A stretch of DNA of 10,144 nucleotides from Acetomicrobium sp. UBA3949. GTDB lineage: Bacteria; Synergistota; Synergistia; Synergistales; Acetomicrobiaceae. A program made the position numbers and the translations under genes. Location of the stretch: positions 1-10,144 of the forward strand of contig DGDP01000001.1 in assembly GCA_002385485.1 (NCBI GenBank). The letters are read 5' to 3'. The notes beneath the pieces are model-generated. The model saw nothing but the letters and a program-made list of their open reading frames with translations. It ran no database searches and was not told the origin of the DNA. This document shows, piece by piece, positions 1 to 7,312 of this stretch; the first letter of the stretch is position 1; every line of letters begins with the position of its first letter.

Positions 1-147
1 AAGGGGTTTGATTCCTCTAAATGCCTTTTCTGCAATATCAAGAGCTTGGGGGCCGGAAAGCCTTACTATGGCTATTCCGGCCTCACCCCAAGCTGTAGAT
101 ATAGATGCGATAGTGTCATCTAAGTTTAAAAAACTTTTTTCCAGCAC
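1..147 (-). CDS. mnmE: tRNA uridine-5-carboxymethylaminomethyl GTPase MnmE, N-terminal fragment
   Basis: The minus strand reads without a stop from a GTG at 147-145 to the left edge, giving the first 49 residues of a protein. Residues DDTIASISTAWGEAGIAIVR followed by LSGPQALDIA match the start of MnmE/TrmE, whose N-terminal domain binds a formyl-tetrahydrofolate-type cofactor. MnmE works with MnmG to modify the wobble uridine (U34) of certain tRNAs; the GTPase domain would lie beyond the window. The GTG is chosen because stop codons lie in frame just upstream (TAA two codons before it) and the distance to the conserved DTIA motif fits the family. The ribosome site is weak (a GGGAAAG stretch), so a neighbouring CTG cannot be excluded. 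It lies 83 bases downstream of the aminotransferase on the same strand. Family identity is strong; the exact start is less certain. Confidence 0.88.
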   Translation of the reverse strand, partial: MLEKSFLNLDDTIASISTAWGEAGIAIVRLSGPQALDIAEKAFRGIKPL

Positions 148-181
148 CAGTTATTCTTTCCCTTATCCAAAAGATCGTACA

Positions 182-210
182 ATTATATCTCTTCTTTCTT
201 GGAACAGAAA
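182..210 (-). promoter_or_regulatory. candidate promoter for mnmE
   Basis: On the minus strand a perfect TATAAT lies at 187-182. A weak TTTCTG at 210-205 is spaced 17 bases from it. Transcription would start near 175, leaving a leader of about 28 bases before the GTG at 147. The -35 matches consensus poorly, and there is no terminator between the aminotransferase stop and this site, so read-through from upstream is also likely. Confidence 0.35.
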
Positions 211-230
211 AAGAGGGCAATTGTTTTTCG

Positions 231-1442
231 CTAGGACTTCAAAAGCTCTTTCATAGCCTCTCCTAGACGTTTGATGCCTTCGTCCATGTCGCTTGGGGAA
301 GCGAAGGTGAAGCACATTCTGAAGCAGTTTTTGCCGCCGTTTTGATTTGGGTAAAAGGATTCGCCAGGCACAAAAGCTACCTTCTTTTGCAAGGCCTTCT
401 CATAAAGATCGGCCGTCTTTAAATTTTTCATCTCAAGCCAGTAAAAAAACCCTCCCATTGGCTTTACCCAGGAAACTTCATCCAGGGGGAGGTGTTTTTT
501 GAGACATTCCTCCATGTTGTCTCTTTTCTTGCGATAATGATCAACAATATTGGGTAAGTAGCTGTCGAGGTGTCCCTTTCTGCAATATTCATATACCAAC
601 GCTTGGGCTACTACACTTGAGCATAAATCGATGCCTTGTTTGAAAATCGCCATTTTTCTTATTATTTCCTTGTTACCTACAGTCCAAGCAACGCGTGTTC
701 CGGGAGCCAGGATCTTGGAAAAAGTGCAGGCATGGACCACAAGGCCGGACTGATCTAATGAAAAGAGCGTGGGCAGGTCTTCGCCCTCAAAGCGTATGTA
801 TGCGTAAGGGTCGTCTTCAAGAATGGCAATCCCGTATTTGTTGGCTATTTCGACCAGTTTCTTCCTTCTTTCTAAGGACATAGTGCAACCAAGGGGGTTG
901 TGGAAGTTAGGTATTGTGTAGATAAACTTTATCCGCTTGCCCTGAGATAGGGCTTTTTCTATCTTTTCGGGTAGCTGATCCACAAGCATTCCATCGGCGT
1001 CACATGGTATGGTTAGAAATTGAGCGCCATGATTGTGCATGGTCAGTGCAGTTCCTACGAAGGTGGGCTCTTCCGTTATGATCAAGTCGCCCTTGTCCAA
1101 AATTGCCCAACAAAGGAGATCTACCACTTGAGTGGATCCCGTCGTTATTAAAAGTTCATCTTCCGCGATGGCCCTACCCATTCTGGGTTTAAGCCAAGAA
1201 CAGAGAAAGCTTTTGAGTGGAGGATATCCCTCAGTGGTTCCGTATTGGAGCACGTCTTTTCCTTGTTCTTTTAAAATACTGGCAGACTCATAGAACAAGT
1301 CTACCGGAAAGCTTTGGGGGTCGGGATTACCGCCTGCAAAAGAGATCATTCCCGGTTGCCTTATCACGTGCAGCATTTCCCTTATCGGCGAAGGCCTCAA
1401 AGTGCTTACCTTTTCGCTGTACAGCTTTTCCCAAACGCTCAT
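231..1442 (-). CDS. PLP-dependent aminotransferase, class I/II (2-aminoadipate/aromatic type)
   Basis: A 403-residue fold-type I aminotransferase, cytosolic, moving an amino group between an amino acid and a 2-oxo acid. Visible family landmarks, numbered from the ATG at 1442: ISFAGGNPDPQSFP near the N-terminus (residues about 33-46), YGTTEGYPPL (67-76), TTGSTQ (100-105), HNPLG with the cofactor-contacting Asn182, EDDPYAYIRF with Asp211 and Tyr213, and TFSKILAPGTRVAW with the Schiff-base Lys243. This pattern is that of the LysN/MocR-like aminotransferases (2-aminoadipate, aromatic or branched substrates); the substrate cannot be told from sequence alone. The reading frame stays open to an ATG at 1484, but an AGGAGG lies 9 bases before the ATG at 1442 and the predicted transcription start falls at about 1484, so 1442 is preferred. 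The gene is divergent from apgM and precedes mnmE. Confidence 0.92.
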   Translation of the reverse strand: MSVWEKLYSEKVSTLRPSPIREMLHVIRQPGMISFAGGNPDPQSFPVDLFYESASILKEQGKDVLQYGTTEGYPPLKSFLCSWLKPRMGRAIAEDELLITTGSTQVVDLLCWAILDKGDLIITEEPTFVGTALTMHNHGAQFLTIPCDADGMLVDQLPEKIEKALSQGKRIKFIYTIPNFHNPLGCTMSLERRKKLVEIANKYGIAILEDDPYAYIRFEGEDLPTLFSLDQSGLVVHACTFSKILAPGTRVAWTVGNKEIIRKMAIFKQGIDLCSSVVAQALVYEYCRKGHLDSYLPNIVDHYRKKRDNMEECLKKHLPLDEVSWVKPMGGFFYWLEMKNLKTADLYEKALQKKVAFVPGESFYPNQNGGKNCFRMCFTFASPSDMDEGIKRLGEAMKELLKS

Positions 1443-1451
1443 TATCTCTCG

Positions 1452-1457
1452 CCTCCT
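1452..1457 (-). promoter_or_regulatory. ribosome binding site that fixes the aminotransferase start
   Basis: AGGAGG on the minus strand (1457-1452), nine bases before the ATG at 1442-1440. It chooses this ATG over the in-frame ATG at 1484, which has no such site and sits at the predicted transcription start. Confidence 0.85.
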
Positions 1458-1490
1458 ACTTTTGTTAGTCCTGCCACAAAACATAGTTAT

Positions 1491-1520
1491 ATTATAGCAT
1501 GCAATCTAGTGACTGCTCAA
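1491..1520 (-). promoter_or_regulatory. extended -10 promoter for the aminotransferase gene
   Basis: The minus strand reads TGC TATAAT, an extended -10 with the perfect hexamer at 1496-1491. A TTGAGC -35 box lies at 1520-1515 with an 18-base spacer. The transcript would start near 1484 and carry a leader of about 40 bases to the ATG at 1442. The site is back to back with the apgM upstream region. Confidence 0.7.
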
Positions 1521-1527
1521 AGAGTTT

Positions 1528-1569
1528 TTGCTGCTCGCACCGTCATGAATAATAAAATTGGTGTAAAAT
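1528..1569 (+). promoter_or_regulatory. candidate promoter region for the apgM gene run
   Basis: This AT-rich stretch ahead of apgM holds several imperfect boxes: TTGCTG at 1528-1533 with TAATAA at 1550-1555 (16-base spacer), and a TG-preceded TAAAAT at 1564-1569. No pair is a clear winner, but a plus-strand promoter is needed somewhere between the divergent promoter at 1491-1520 and the apgM start. I see no riboswitch-like fold in the remaining short leader. Confidence 0.3.
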
Positions 1570-1600
1570 ATCATAAACAAACATAGGATACGAAAATTGC

Positions 1601-1608
1601 AGGAGGTG
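1601..1608 (+). promoter_or_regulatory. ribosome binding site of apgM
   Basis: AGGAGGTG, a near-perfect anti-Shine-Dalgarno match, lies ten bases before the ATG at 1619. Spacing is slightly long, but no better start codon in frame lies closer. Confidence 0.75.
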
Positions 1609-1618
1609 GCTTTGGCAT

Positions 1619-2827
1619 ATGAAAAGAATAGATCTGTTGAGCGAGTTAGTGCTGGAAAACCAAACAAAACTATTATTACTGGTGATAGACGGGCTAGGCG
1701 GTTTGCCGGGGGAGAACGGCAAAACGGAGTTAGAGGCCGCCTCGACTCCTAACCTTGATAAGTTGGCCTCTAAGGGCGAAGTCGGATTGCTGCAGATGGT
1801 AGAACCGGGGATTACTCCGGGCAGCGGTCCTGGACATTTGGCCTTATTCGGCTATGATCCCTTGGACTTTCGCATTGGAAGAGGAATCCTCGAAGCTTTG
1901 GGCGTAGGGGCTCAAGTAGCACCACAGGATGTATGCGTGAGGGGGAACTTCTCGACCTGGGGCCCCGACGATGTCATAGTCGACAGAAGGGCCGGTCGTA
2001 TATCCACGGAAAAAAACAGGGAGCTAATAGCCTTTCTTTCGAAAAATATAGAGGAAATAAAGGGAGTAAAAGTAAAACTTTACCCTGGGGAAGAACATAG
2101 ATTCGTGGCTGTATTCTCCGGTGACGGCCTGTCGGAGGAAGTCGAGGACGCTGACCCCCAGAAGAATGGTTTTCCTATGAGGTGGGCAGAACCCTCATCT
2201 TCAAGGGGAAATCTTATGGCGAGCGTAGCGAACGAATTTATAAAGAGGGTTAGAGAGTTGCTGGCGGAGGAAGAACAGGCCAACGGTTGTTTGTTGAGAG
2301 GTTTTTCACAAGCTCCCCATATGCCTTCTTTATCTCAGCTCTATAAGATAAATCCCGTCGCAATCGCCACCTATCCCATGTATAAAGGCATTGCCCGTCT
2401 GGTTGGCATGGAAGTGGTTGAGGCTGACAGAGGATTAGAGGGACCTTTCGAAGCCCTTTCCTCTCAATGGGACAAATACGATTTCTTTTACGTCCACGTA
2501 AAGTATAGCGACAGTTACGGCGAAGATGGTAATTATGATGCTAAAAAGGAAGTTTTGGAAAAACTTGATTCCTTGATACCAAAGGTATTGGAGCTTAAGC
2601 CCGATGTCTTAGTAGTAACCGGAGATCATAGTACCCCAAGCCAATTAAAAAGCCATTCCTGGCATCCGGTGCCTGTTTTGTTGGTTAGTCCGTACGTTCG
2701 CCACGGCAATTGCTCCGGCTTTGGTGAAAGGGAGTGTGCCAAGGGAGCGCTGGGAATTATGCCCGCCCATTATCTCATGGGTTTAATGTTAGCTCACGGG
2801 TTGAGGCTGTCAAAGTACGGCGCCTAA
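1619..2827 (+). CDS. apgM: cofactor-independent phosphoglycerate mutase, archaeal type (ApgM)
   Basis: A 402-residue enzyme interconverting 3-phosphoglycerate and 2-phosphoglycerate without 2,3-bisphosphoglycerate (EC 5.4.2.12), in glycolysis/gluconeogenesis. It belongs to the alkaline phosphatase superfamily. Landmarks: VIDGLGG with metal-binding Asp24; ASTPNLDKLA (41-50); TPGSGPGHLALFGYDP (66-81) holding the likely phospho-accepting Ser69; VHVKYSDSYGEDG (292-304) with metal ligands expected among Asp and His; TGDHSTPSQLKSHSWHP (335-350) near the C-terminus with further Asp/His ligands. Length is typical for ApgM and well below that of the longer bacterial GpmI. The ATG at 1619 follows a strong ribosome site. 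It is the first gene of a plus-strand run, with the next gene 27 bases downstream. Confidence 0.95.
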   Translation: MKRIDLLSELVLENQTKLLLLVIDGLGGLPGENGKTELEAASTPNLDKLASKGEVGLLQMVEPGITPGSGPGHLALFGYDPLDFRIGRGILEALGVGAQVAPQDVCVRGNFSTWGPDDVIVDRRAGRISTEKNRELIAFLSKNIEEIKGVKVKLYPGEEHRFVAVFSGDGLSEEVEDADPQKNGFPMRWAEPSSSRGNLMASVANEFIKRVRELLAEEEQANGCLLRGFSQAPHMPSLSQLYKINPVAIATYPMYKGIARLVGMEVVEADRGLEGPFEALSSQWDKYDFFYVHVKYSDSYGEDGNYDAKKEVLEKLDSLIPKVLELKPDVLVVTGDHSTPSQLKSHSWHPVPVLLVSPYVRHGNCSGFGERECAKGALGIMPAHYLMGLMLAHGLRLSKYGA

Positions 2828-2854
2828 AACCTTTTTGTGAGCGGGAGTTGGTGA

Positions 2855-4567
2855 ATGTCAATGGCAAGCGCACCGTATGCACATTATGAAGGCGCATCCT
2901 TCTATCGATCAAAAAAATGGTCCATAGGGGAAGGCGAGATAGGGGGCAAGGCAAAGGGAGTAGCTTTTGCTGCGGAAGCCCTTCAGACCAACCCTTTGGG
3001 GAAGTGTATAGATTTTCCCAGGGTGTCCTATGTACTTACCACAGAGGTATTTAATGACTTCATGGTGCGCAATAATTTAGAGCCCATCGTCAGGGGTGCC
3101 GGAAATTTTGAGGAGATCGAGAGGGCTTTTGAAGCGGCCAATTTTTCTGAGAGTTTGCGCGATACCCTTGTTAACATTTTGCTTGATATTGACACTCCAG
3201 TGGCAGTCAGGTCTTCGTCAGTTCTGGAAGACGATCTTGCCTTTTCCTTTGCCGGCAAATACTCGACGAGGTTTTTTGGAAATAGCGGAGATCTGGAGTA
3301 CAGACTTCACAGGTTTGAAAGGGCAATAAAATTAGTTTACGCATCCACTTTCAACCCATCTGCCAAGGAGTATCGCAGAAGACACGGCATTAAACTGGCA
3401 CAGGAAAGGATGGCCATAATAATACAGCCAATTGTAGGCAGGAAGCGAGGCCAATTATATTACCCCGAGTTGGCCGGAGTAGCCTTCTCAAAGGTATATC
3501 GTCGCCCAAGTCCTAGAGTAAAAAGAGAGGAGGGCTTGTTGCGACTGTGTTTTGGCCTTGGTACCAGGGCCGTCGCAAGGGCTAATGCCAAGGTTTTTTA
3601 CTTAAGCCTGCCGGGACTTAGAGTCGAGGGCAACAGGGCCAGCGATATCATCACTCATGCTCAAGACGAATTCGATTATATCGATTTAAAAAGAGGTTTC
3701 TTTTTAAGCAACAGAATAGATATTGCCTTAGACCACATAATTACTCACCACAAAAATGCCTCTTCCTTTTTGGAATTGAGCGACGGAGAGATGTTTTATA
3801 TGCTACACGGCGGTATTGTTTCTGATATTCAAAAAATGTGGCCTGTTATGACTTTCTCCAACTTTCCTCGCAGGTTCTCCACATTTTTTGAAAAAATACG
3901 TTTCCTGCTGAGGCTGATGGAGGAAAAAGCGGGACTTGCTGTGGATTTGGAATTTACGTACGAGACCGAAGATGATCGGCTTGCTTTAGTGCAAATGAGG
4001 CCTCTTGCTACTTTTGAAGAGTGGGGTGATGTGGAGATTCCCCAAATACCGTCCGAGCGGATAGTATTGCGAGGAAACAGAATGATTTCCAACGGAAAGT
4101 TGAGGGGTGTTCGCCATCTCGTCTATGTTGACCCCAAACTATATATGGATACGAGGGAATTCGTTCAGATTGCGCGAGCCGTAGGGAAGGCAAACGAAAA
4201 GCTTTTGGGAAAAAGGTACATATTGGTAGGCCCCGGAAGATGGGGCAGTACAAATCCTTTGCTTGGAGTACCCGTATCATACGGAGAGATATCGGGATGC
4301 GGCTGCATAGTGGAAGTAAGTGTCCCCAGTGCCGGAGTTGTGCCAGAATTGTCCTATGGATCTCACTTCTTCCTTGACCTCGACACTGACAAGATACTTT
4401 ATTTACCCGTTTTTTGCGGAGAGCATGGCAATATTTGCAACGAGCAGTGGTTTGAGAAGACGCCCTTTTTTATGGGCGAACATGAAGCCGTAAGGATCTA
4501 CGAAGGAAATTTCGGAGTGTACTTAAATGGGGAAAGAGAAATAGGAGTCATTGTCGACGAGACCTAA
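2855..4567 (+). CDS. PEP-synthase-type ATP-grasp protein, first tandem copy, no phosphohistidine domain
   Basis: A 570-residue soluble protein. Residues about 25-385 are a PPDK_N (PEP/pyruvate-binding, ATP-grasp) domain: GGKAKG at 30-35, VRSSSVLED at 118-126, SFAGKY at 131-136, VDLEFTYE at 363-370 and the closing QMRPL at 380-384, all nucleotide-site motifs of PEP synthase and pyruvate phosphate dikinase. After this the expected swivelling phosphohistidine domain and the PEP-binding TIM barrel are missing. In their place is a domain of about 185 residues with YILVGPGRWGS (455-465) and PELSYGSHFFLDL (497-509), which I cannot name. The nucleotide residues look intact, so ATP binding is likely; the phosphate acceptor is unknown. 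A GGGAG lies seven bases before the ATG. It sits between apgM and a paralogue, suggesting a link to PEP metabolism, but this is inference. Calling it PEP synthase would be wrong. Confidence 0.82.
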   Translation: MSMASAPYAHYEGASFYRSKKWSIGEGEIGGKAKGVAFAAEALQTNPLGKCIDFPRVSYVLTTEVFNDFMVRNNLEPIVRGAGNFEEIERAFEAANFSESLRDTLVNILLDIDTPVAVRSSSVLEDDLAFSFAGKYSTRFFGNSGDLEYRLHRFERAIKLVYASTFNPSAKEYRRRHGIKLAQERMAIIIQPIVGRKRGQLYYPELAGVAFSKVYRRPSPRVKREEGLLRLCFGLGTRAVARANAKVFYLSLPGLRVEGNRASDIITHAQDEFDYIDLKRGFFLSNRIDIALDHIITHHKNASSFLELSDGEMFYMLHGGIVSDIQKMWPVMTFSNFPRRFSTFFEKIRFLLRLMEEKAGLAVDLEFTYETEDDRLALVQMRPLATFEEWGDVEIPQIPSERIVLRGNRMISNGKLRGVRHLVYVDPKLYMDTREFVQIARAVGKANEKLLGKRYILVGPGRWGSTNPLLGVPVSYGEISGCGCIVEVSVPSAGVVPELSYGSHFFLDLDTDKILYLPVFCGEHGNICNEQWFEKTPFFMGEHEAVRIYEGNFGVYLNGEREIGVIVDET

Positions 4568-4574
4568 AGGAGGT
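4568..4574 (+). promoter_or_regulatory. ribosome binding site that decides a GTG start
   Basis: AGGAGGT begins one base after the stop codon of the upstream paralogue and lies seven bases before the GTG at 4582. The first ATG in the frame is far downstream and would cut into the ATP-grasp domain, so this site supports GTG initiation and translational coupling of the pair. Confidence 0.85.
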
Positions 4575-4581
4575 TTAGGTT

Positions 4582-6372
4582 GTGGGTTCTGAAGTTTCTG
4601 GCAGAGTGCGAGAGGATAAATTGGCAAGCTATTTTTCTTGGGACCCATGTAACGATGATCGTTTTGTAAGCTCGATCGTGGGAGCCGGTCATATCGGCGG
4701 AAAGGGAAGGTCCCTTCTTTTTGGAATGAAATCCCTTCTCGAAAGTGGTGTCGATGAACTTGTTTCTACGGAGATGCCGGAATCTATTTTTATAAGCATC
4801 GAGGCCTTCGATAAATTTTTAAGCCAAATAGATGATTTGGACAACGTCTTGGACGGTGAGCCCGAAAGAATAGAGCGAAAGTTTCTTGACGCTGAATTGC
4901 CCAGTTATGTAAGGGAACGTATAGCTTCATTTCTTGAATGTATCGATTCCCCCATCGCGGTACGTTCATCGTCCATGCTGGAAGATTCGCTCAAATATTC
5001 CTTCGCCGGAAAATACAGATCACGGCTACTGCACGCCAGCGGAGACTTAAACGAACGAGTTTTGGCGATCGAGAACGAAATAAAGCGAATATACGCCAGG
5101 ACCTTTTTCCCAACGGCTGTGGAATACCGCAACAAACACAAATTGGGCGATGACAAAATGGGAATAATCGTCATGCGAGCCTCAGGTAAATGGAAGGGTC
5201 GCTATTATTTCCCAACTACGGCAGGAGTCGGATATTCATTAAACTTTAGAAGGTGGTGCACTCGCCTGAACGTAGAAGATGGTTTATTGCGGCTGGTATT
5301 TGGCCTTGGAACAATGAGCACTAGGCGTGGTTACGCTAGAATTTTTTCGCTTTCCAATCCAAATCTTAGGCCGGAGGGTAATCATCCTTACAACGTAATG
5401 AGACATTCCCAGGAGAGCTTTCAAATGATCGACGGAGATAAAGGAGATATAGTAACTTACAACATAAACGACAAGGGAATATTAGATTATTTGTTGACGC
5501 ATTACGGAAGAGAACTTGGAGAGTATGCCCAGGTATATCGTGAAGATGACGGTAACGGTTATTGGGAAAACCTCGATTTGTCTTATTTCAGGCAACAGGA
5601 GGACGACAGCAAGGTTTGCATTACCTTTGAAAGGTTTACGAGACACAACCCTGACTTCTTTGCAAGAATGCAAAAACTTCTTAAGCATTTGGAAGATTCC
5701 ATGGGTGCCCCTGTGGATATAGAGTTTGCCTACGAACCGAGCGAAAGGAAATTGGAGTTGCTGCAGGCCAGGCCTCTTTGGACGGGTTGCTGTGAGTCTA
5801 AATTTGATGAAAGGGACCTGGAGGGAAAGCTTGTAATCCTCAAGGCGGACAGAATGGTCACCGACGGACAGCTTGAGAACGTGCCATATCTGGTATATGT
5901 TGATCATAAAATATACGTGACGGCGGCTAATAAACATGAAATTGCGAGAGCCATAGGAGAGATCAATAAGAAATTGTATCCTAATTCCTATATTTTGGTG
6001 GCACCCGGTAGAGTTGGATCGAGCAATCCTGCCTTGGGAGTCCCTGTTCAATATAGCGAATTAACCAACTGTAAGTGCATCGTAGAGGTTGGAATTCCCG
6101 TGTTGGGATTTATGCCCGAACTTTCATATGGTACCCATTTTTATTCCGATCTGGAAATAGATAACGTTCTCTATATGCCGGTCTTCGCAGGGGAGAAGGG
6201 GAATGTCTTCAGGGAGGAGTGGTTTGAGTCGGCATGTTGCGAGAAGATGCAAGATCTGGGGATCAAAATATACAAAGGATCCTTTGATGTATATATGGAC
6301 TGTGCAAGAAATATAGGAATCGTTGCCGTCAGAAAAGGTACGTGCGATGGCGAAAATATGGAAGATAGATGA
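4582..6372 (+). CDS. PEP-synthase-type ATP-grasp protein, second tandem copy, no phosphohistidine domain
   Basis: A 596-residue paralogue of the protein just upstream, with the same two-part build. The ATP-grasp part shows GHIGGKG (36-42), VRSSSMLED (127-135), SFAGKY (140-145), VDIEFAYE (378-385) and QARPL (395-399). The C-terminal part shows YILVAPGRVGS (470-480) and PELSYGTHF (512-520). Over a 77-residue stretch of the C-terminal domain a hand count gives 46 identities with the first copy. One visible difference is Trp to Val in the PGRWGS motif. It also has about 20 extra residues in the region around 310-345, near YREDDGNGYW. No phosphohistidine or TIM-barrel domain follows. It starts 14 bases after its partner and overlaps the start of the next gene by 26 bases, so co-expression is very likely. 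The pair may form a hetero-oligomer; the reaction is unknown. Confidence 0.82.
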   Translation: MGSEVSGRVREDKLASYFSWDPCNDDRFVSSIVGAGHIGGKGRSLLFGMKSLLESGVDELVSTEMPESIFISIEAFDKFLSQIDDLDNVLDGEPERIERKFLDAELPSYVRERIASFLECIDSPIAVRSSSMLEDSLKYSFAGKYRSRLLHASGDLNERVLAIENEIKRIYARTFFPTAVEYRNKHKLGDDKMGIIVMRASGKWKGRYYFPTTAGVGYSLNFRRWCTRLNVEDGLLRLVFGLGTMSTRRGYARIFSLSNPNLRPEGNHPYNVMRHSQESFQMIDGDKGDIVTYNINDKGILDYLLTHYGRELGEYAQVYREDDGNGYWENLDLSYFRQQEDDSKVCITFERFTRHNPDFFARMQKLLKHLEDSMGAPVDIEFAYEPSERKLELLQARPLWTGCCESKFDERDLEGKLVILKADRMVTDGQLENVPYLVYVDHKIYVTAANKHEIARAIGEINKKLYPNSYILVAPGRVGSSNPALGVPVQYSELTNCKCIVEVGIPVLGFMPELSYGTHFYSDLEIDNVLYMPVFAGEKGNVFREEWFESACCEKMQDLGIKIYKGSFDVYMDCARNIGIVAVRKGTCDGENMEDR

Positions 6373-7270
6373 AGATTACGATTGCGTCAGGCTGGATAGA
6401 TTCCTGCGAAAGAAATATAGTCAGGTACCCCTGGGTGCCATTATGCGCGCTATCAGAAAAGGAAGGGTCACTGTTAACGGAGAAAAAACAGACCCCTCCT
6501 ATCGCTTATACAGGGGAGACGAAGTCAGCGTACCCTTCGAAGATCCTGCGAAACTAAAGCCCTCGCTAAATGTAGCGGATAAACCTTTGGAAGTTATATT
6601 TATGGATGAAAATGTTTTGATAATAAACAAGCCTGCAGGACTTTTGAGCCAACCGGCATCCAAAGAAGATGACTCGGTCGTTAACAGAGCACTCAATTTG
6701 ATCAATAAAACTAAGGTAGGTTTTATTCCGACCCCGGCACACAGGCTAGATCGTAATATATCCGGGGTAATGGCCCTCGCATTAAATCCTCGTTCTTTAA
6801 GAGCGCTGACAGCTATGTTCAGAAACAGAAGGGTTGCCAAGAAATATTTGGCCGTTGTAAGGGGGCGTCTAACCGGAGAAGGCGTAATAGAAGCTCCTCT
6901 TAAAAGGGACGAGCGCTTCCTCAAGACGGTGGTAAACAAAGGGGAAGGCAAGAGGTCTGCCACGCGATACATGTCTTTGTCGGCAGGAAATCATGCCTCT
7001 TTGGTGGCATTGGAGCCTATTACCGGAAGGCCCCATCAACTTAGGGTTCATCTATCGTACATCGGGCATCCTATCGTTGGCGATGTTAAGTACGGCGACG
7101 GCGGCAAAGAAGCAGGAAGGCCAATGCTGCACGCCTACTCTCTGGAAATTTTTGGGAATGATTTGAGTTATTTGGCGGGCAAAAAATTTTGTGCTCCATT
7201 ACCGGCAGATCTGGCAGGTGTGATAAATCTTTTTGATTTATCCTTGGATACCATAATAGGTATGCTATAA
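6347..7270 (+). CDS. RluA/RluC-family 23S rRNA (or tRNA) pseudouridine synthase
   Basis: A 307-residue RNA pseudouridine synthase that isomerises uridine in structured RNA. From the ATG at 6347, an S4 RNA-binding domain covers about residues 12-60 (RLDRFLRKKY and IRKGRVTVNG). The catalytic domain follows with INKPAG (93-98), HRLDRNISG with the catalytic Asp135, YLAVVRG (167-173) and TGRPHQLRVHL ahead of GHPIVGD. The S4 domain plus this motif set is the RluC/RluD layout; the exact target base cannot be read from sequence. An upstream TTG at 6323 is in frame, but AAAAGG lies at suitable distance before the ATG at 6347, and MAKIWKI leads directly into the S4 domain. The start overlaps the end of the second ATP-grasp gene by 26 bases. 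Its stop codon lies inside the -10 box of the next promoter. Confidence 0.92.
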   Translation: MAKIWKIDEDYDCVRLDRFLRKKYSQVPLGAIMRAIRKGRVTVNGEKTDPSYRLYRGDEVSVPFEDPAKLKPSLNVADKPLEVIFMDENVLIINKPAGLLSQPASKEDDSVVNRALNLINKTKVGFIPTPAHRLDRNISGVMALALNPRSLRALTAMFRNRRVAKKYLAVVRGRLTGEGVIEAPLKRDERFLKTVVNKGEGKRSATRYMSLSAGNHASLVALEPITGRPHQLRVHLSYIGHPIVGDVKYGDGGKEAGRPMLHAYSLEIFGNDLSYLAGKKFCAPLPADLAGVINLFDLSLDTIIGML

Positions 7271-7271
7271 T
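7244..7271 (+). promoter_or_regulatory. extended -10 promoter for the selenoprotein gene
   Basis: TGC TATAAT at 7263-7271 is an extended -10 with a perfect hexamer at 7266-7271. A partial -35, TTGGAT, lies at 7244-7249 with a 16-base spacer. The TAA stop of the pseudouridine synthase (7268-7270) lies within the hexamer. Transcription would start near 7278, about 35 bases before the ATG at 7313. Confidence 0.7.
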
Positions 7272-7298
7272 AGTTTTAAATTGCATGAGATACTTGTT

Positions 7299-7305
7299 GG
7301 AGGTG
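7299..7305 (+). promoter_or_regulatory. ribosome binding site of the selenoprotein gene
   Basis: GGAGGTG seven bases before the ATG at 7313. Such a strong site shows that the short frame ending at the UGA at 7421 is really translated, which supports recoding over random decay. Confidence 0.85.
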
Positions 7306-7312
7306 AAATTTA

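Noticed and set aside
8..256. Plus-strand open frame of 82 codons
   Set aside because: It is antisense to the MnmE start, the mnmE promoter region and the end of the aminotransferase gene, and has no ribosome site.
1443..1618. Riboswitch or small RNA in the divergent intergenic region
   Set aside because: The 176 bases are mostly taken by two back-to-back promoter regions and ribosome sites; no stable conserved-looking stems are visible.
5482..6051. Minus-strand open frame of 189 codons
   Set aside because: It lies wholly inside the second ATP-grasp gene, which has clear family motifs across this stretch. The antisense product matches nothing I recognise.
2855..6372. Annotation as phosphoenolpyruvate synthase or pyruvate phosphate dikinase
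   Set aside because: Only the N-terminal nucleotide-binding domain is present in each protein; the phosphohistidine domain and the PEP-binding barrel needed for those reactions are absent.
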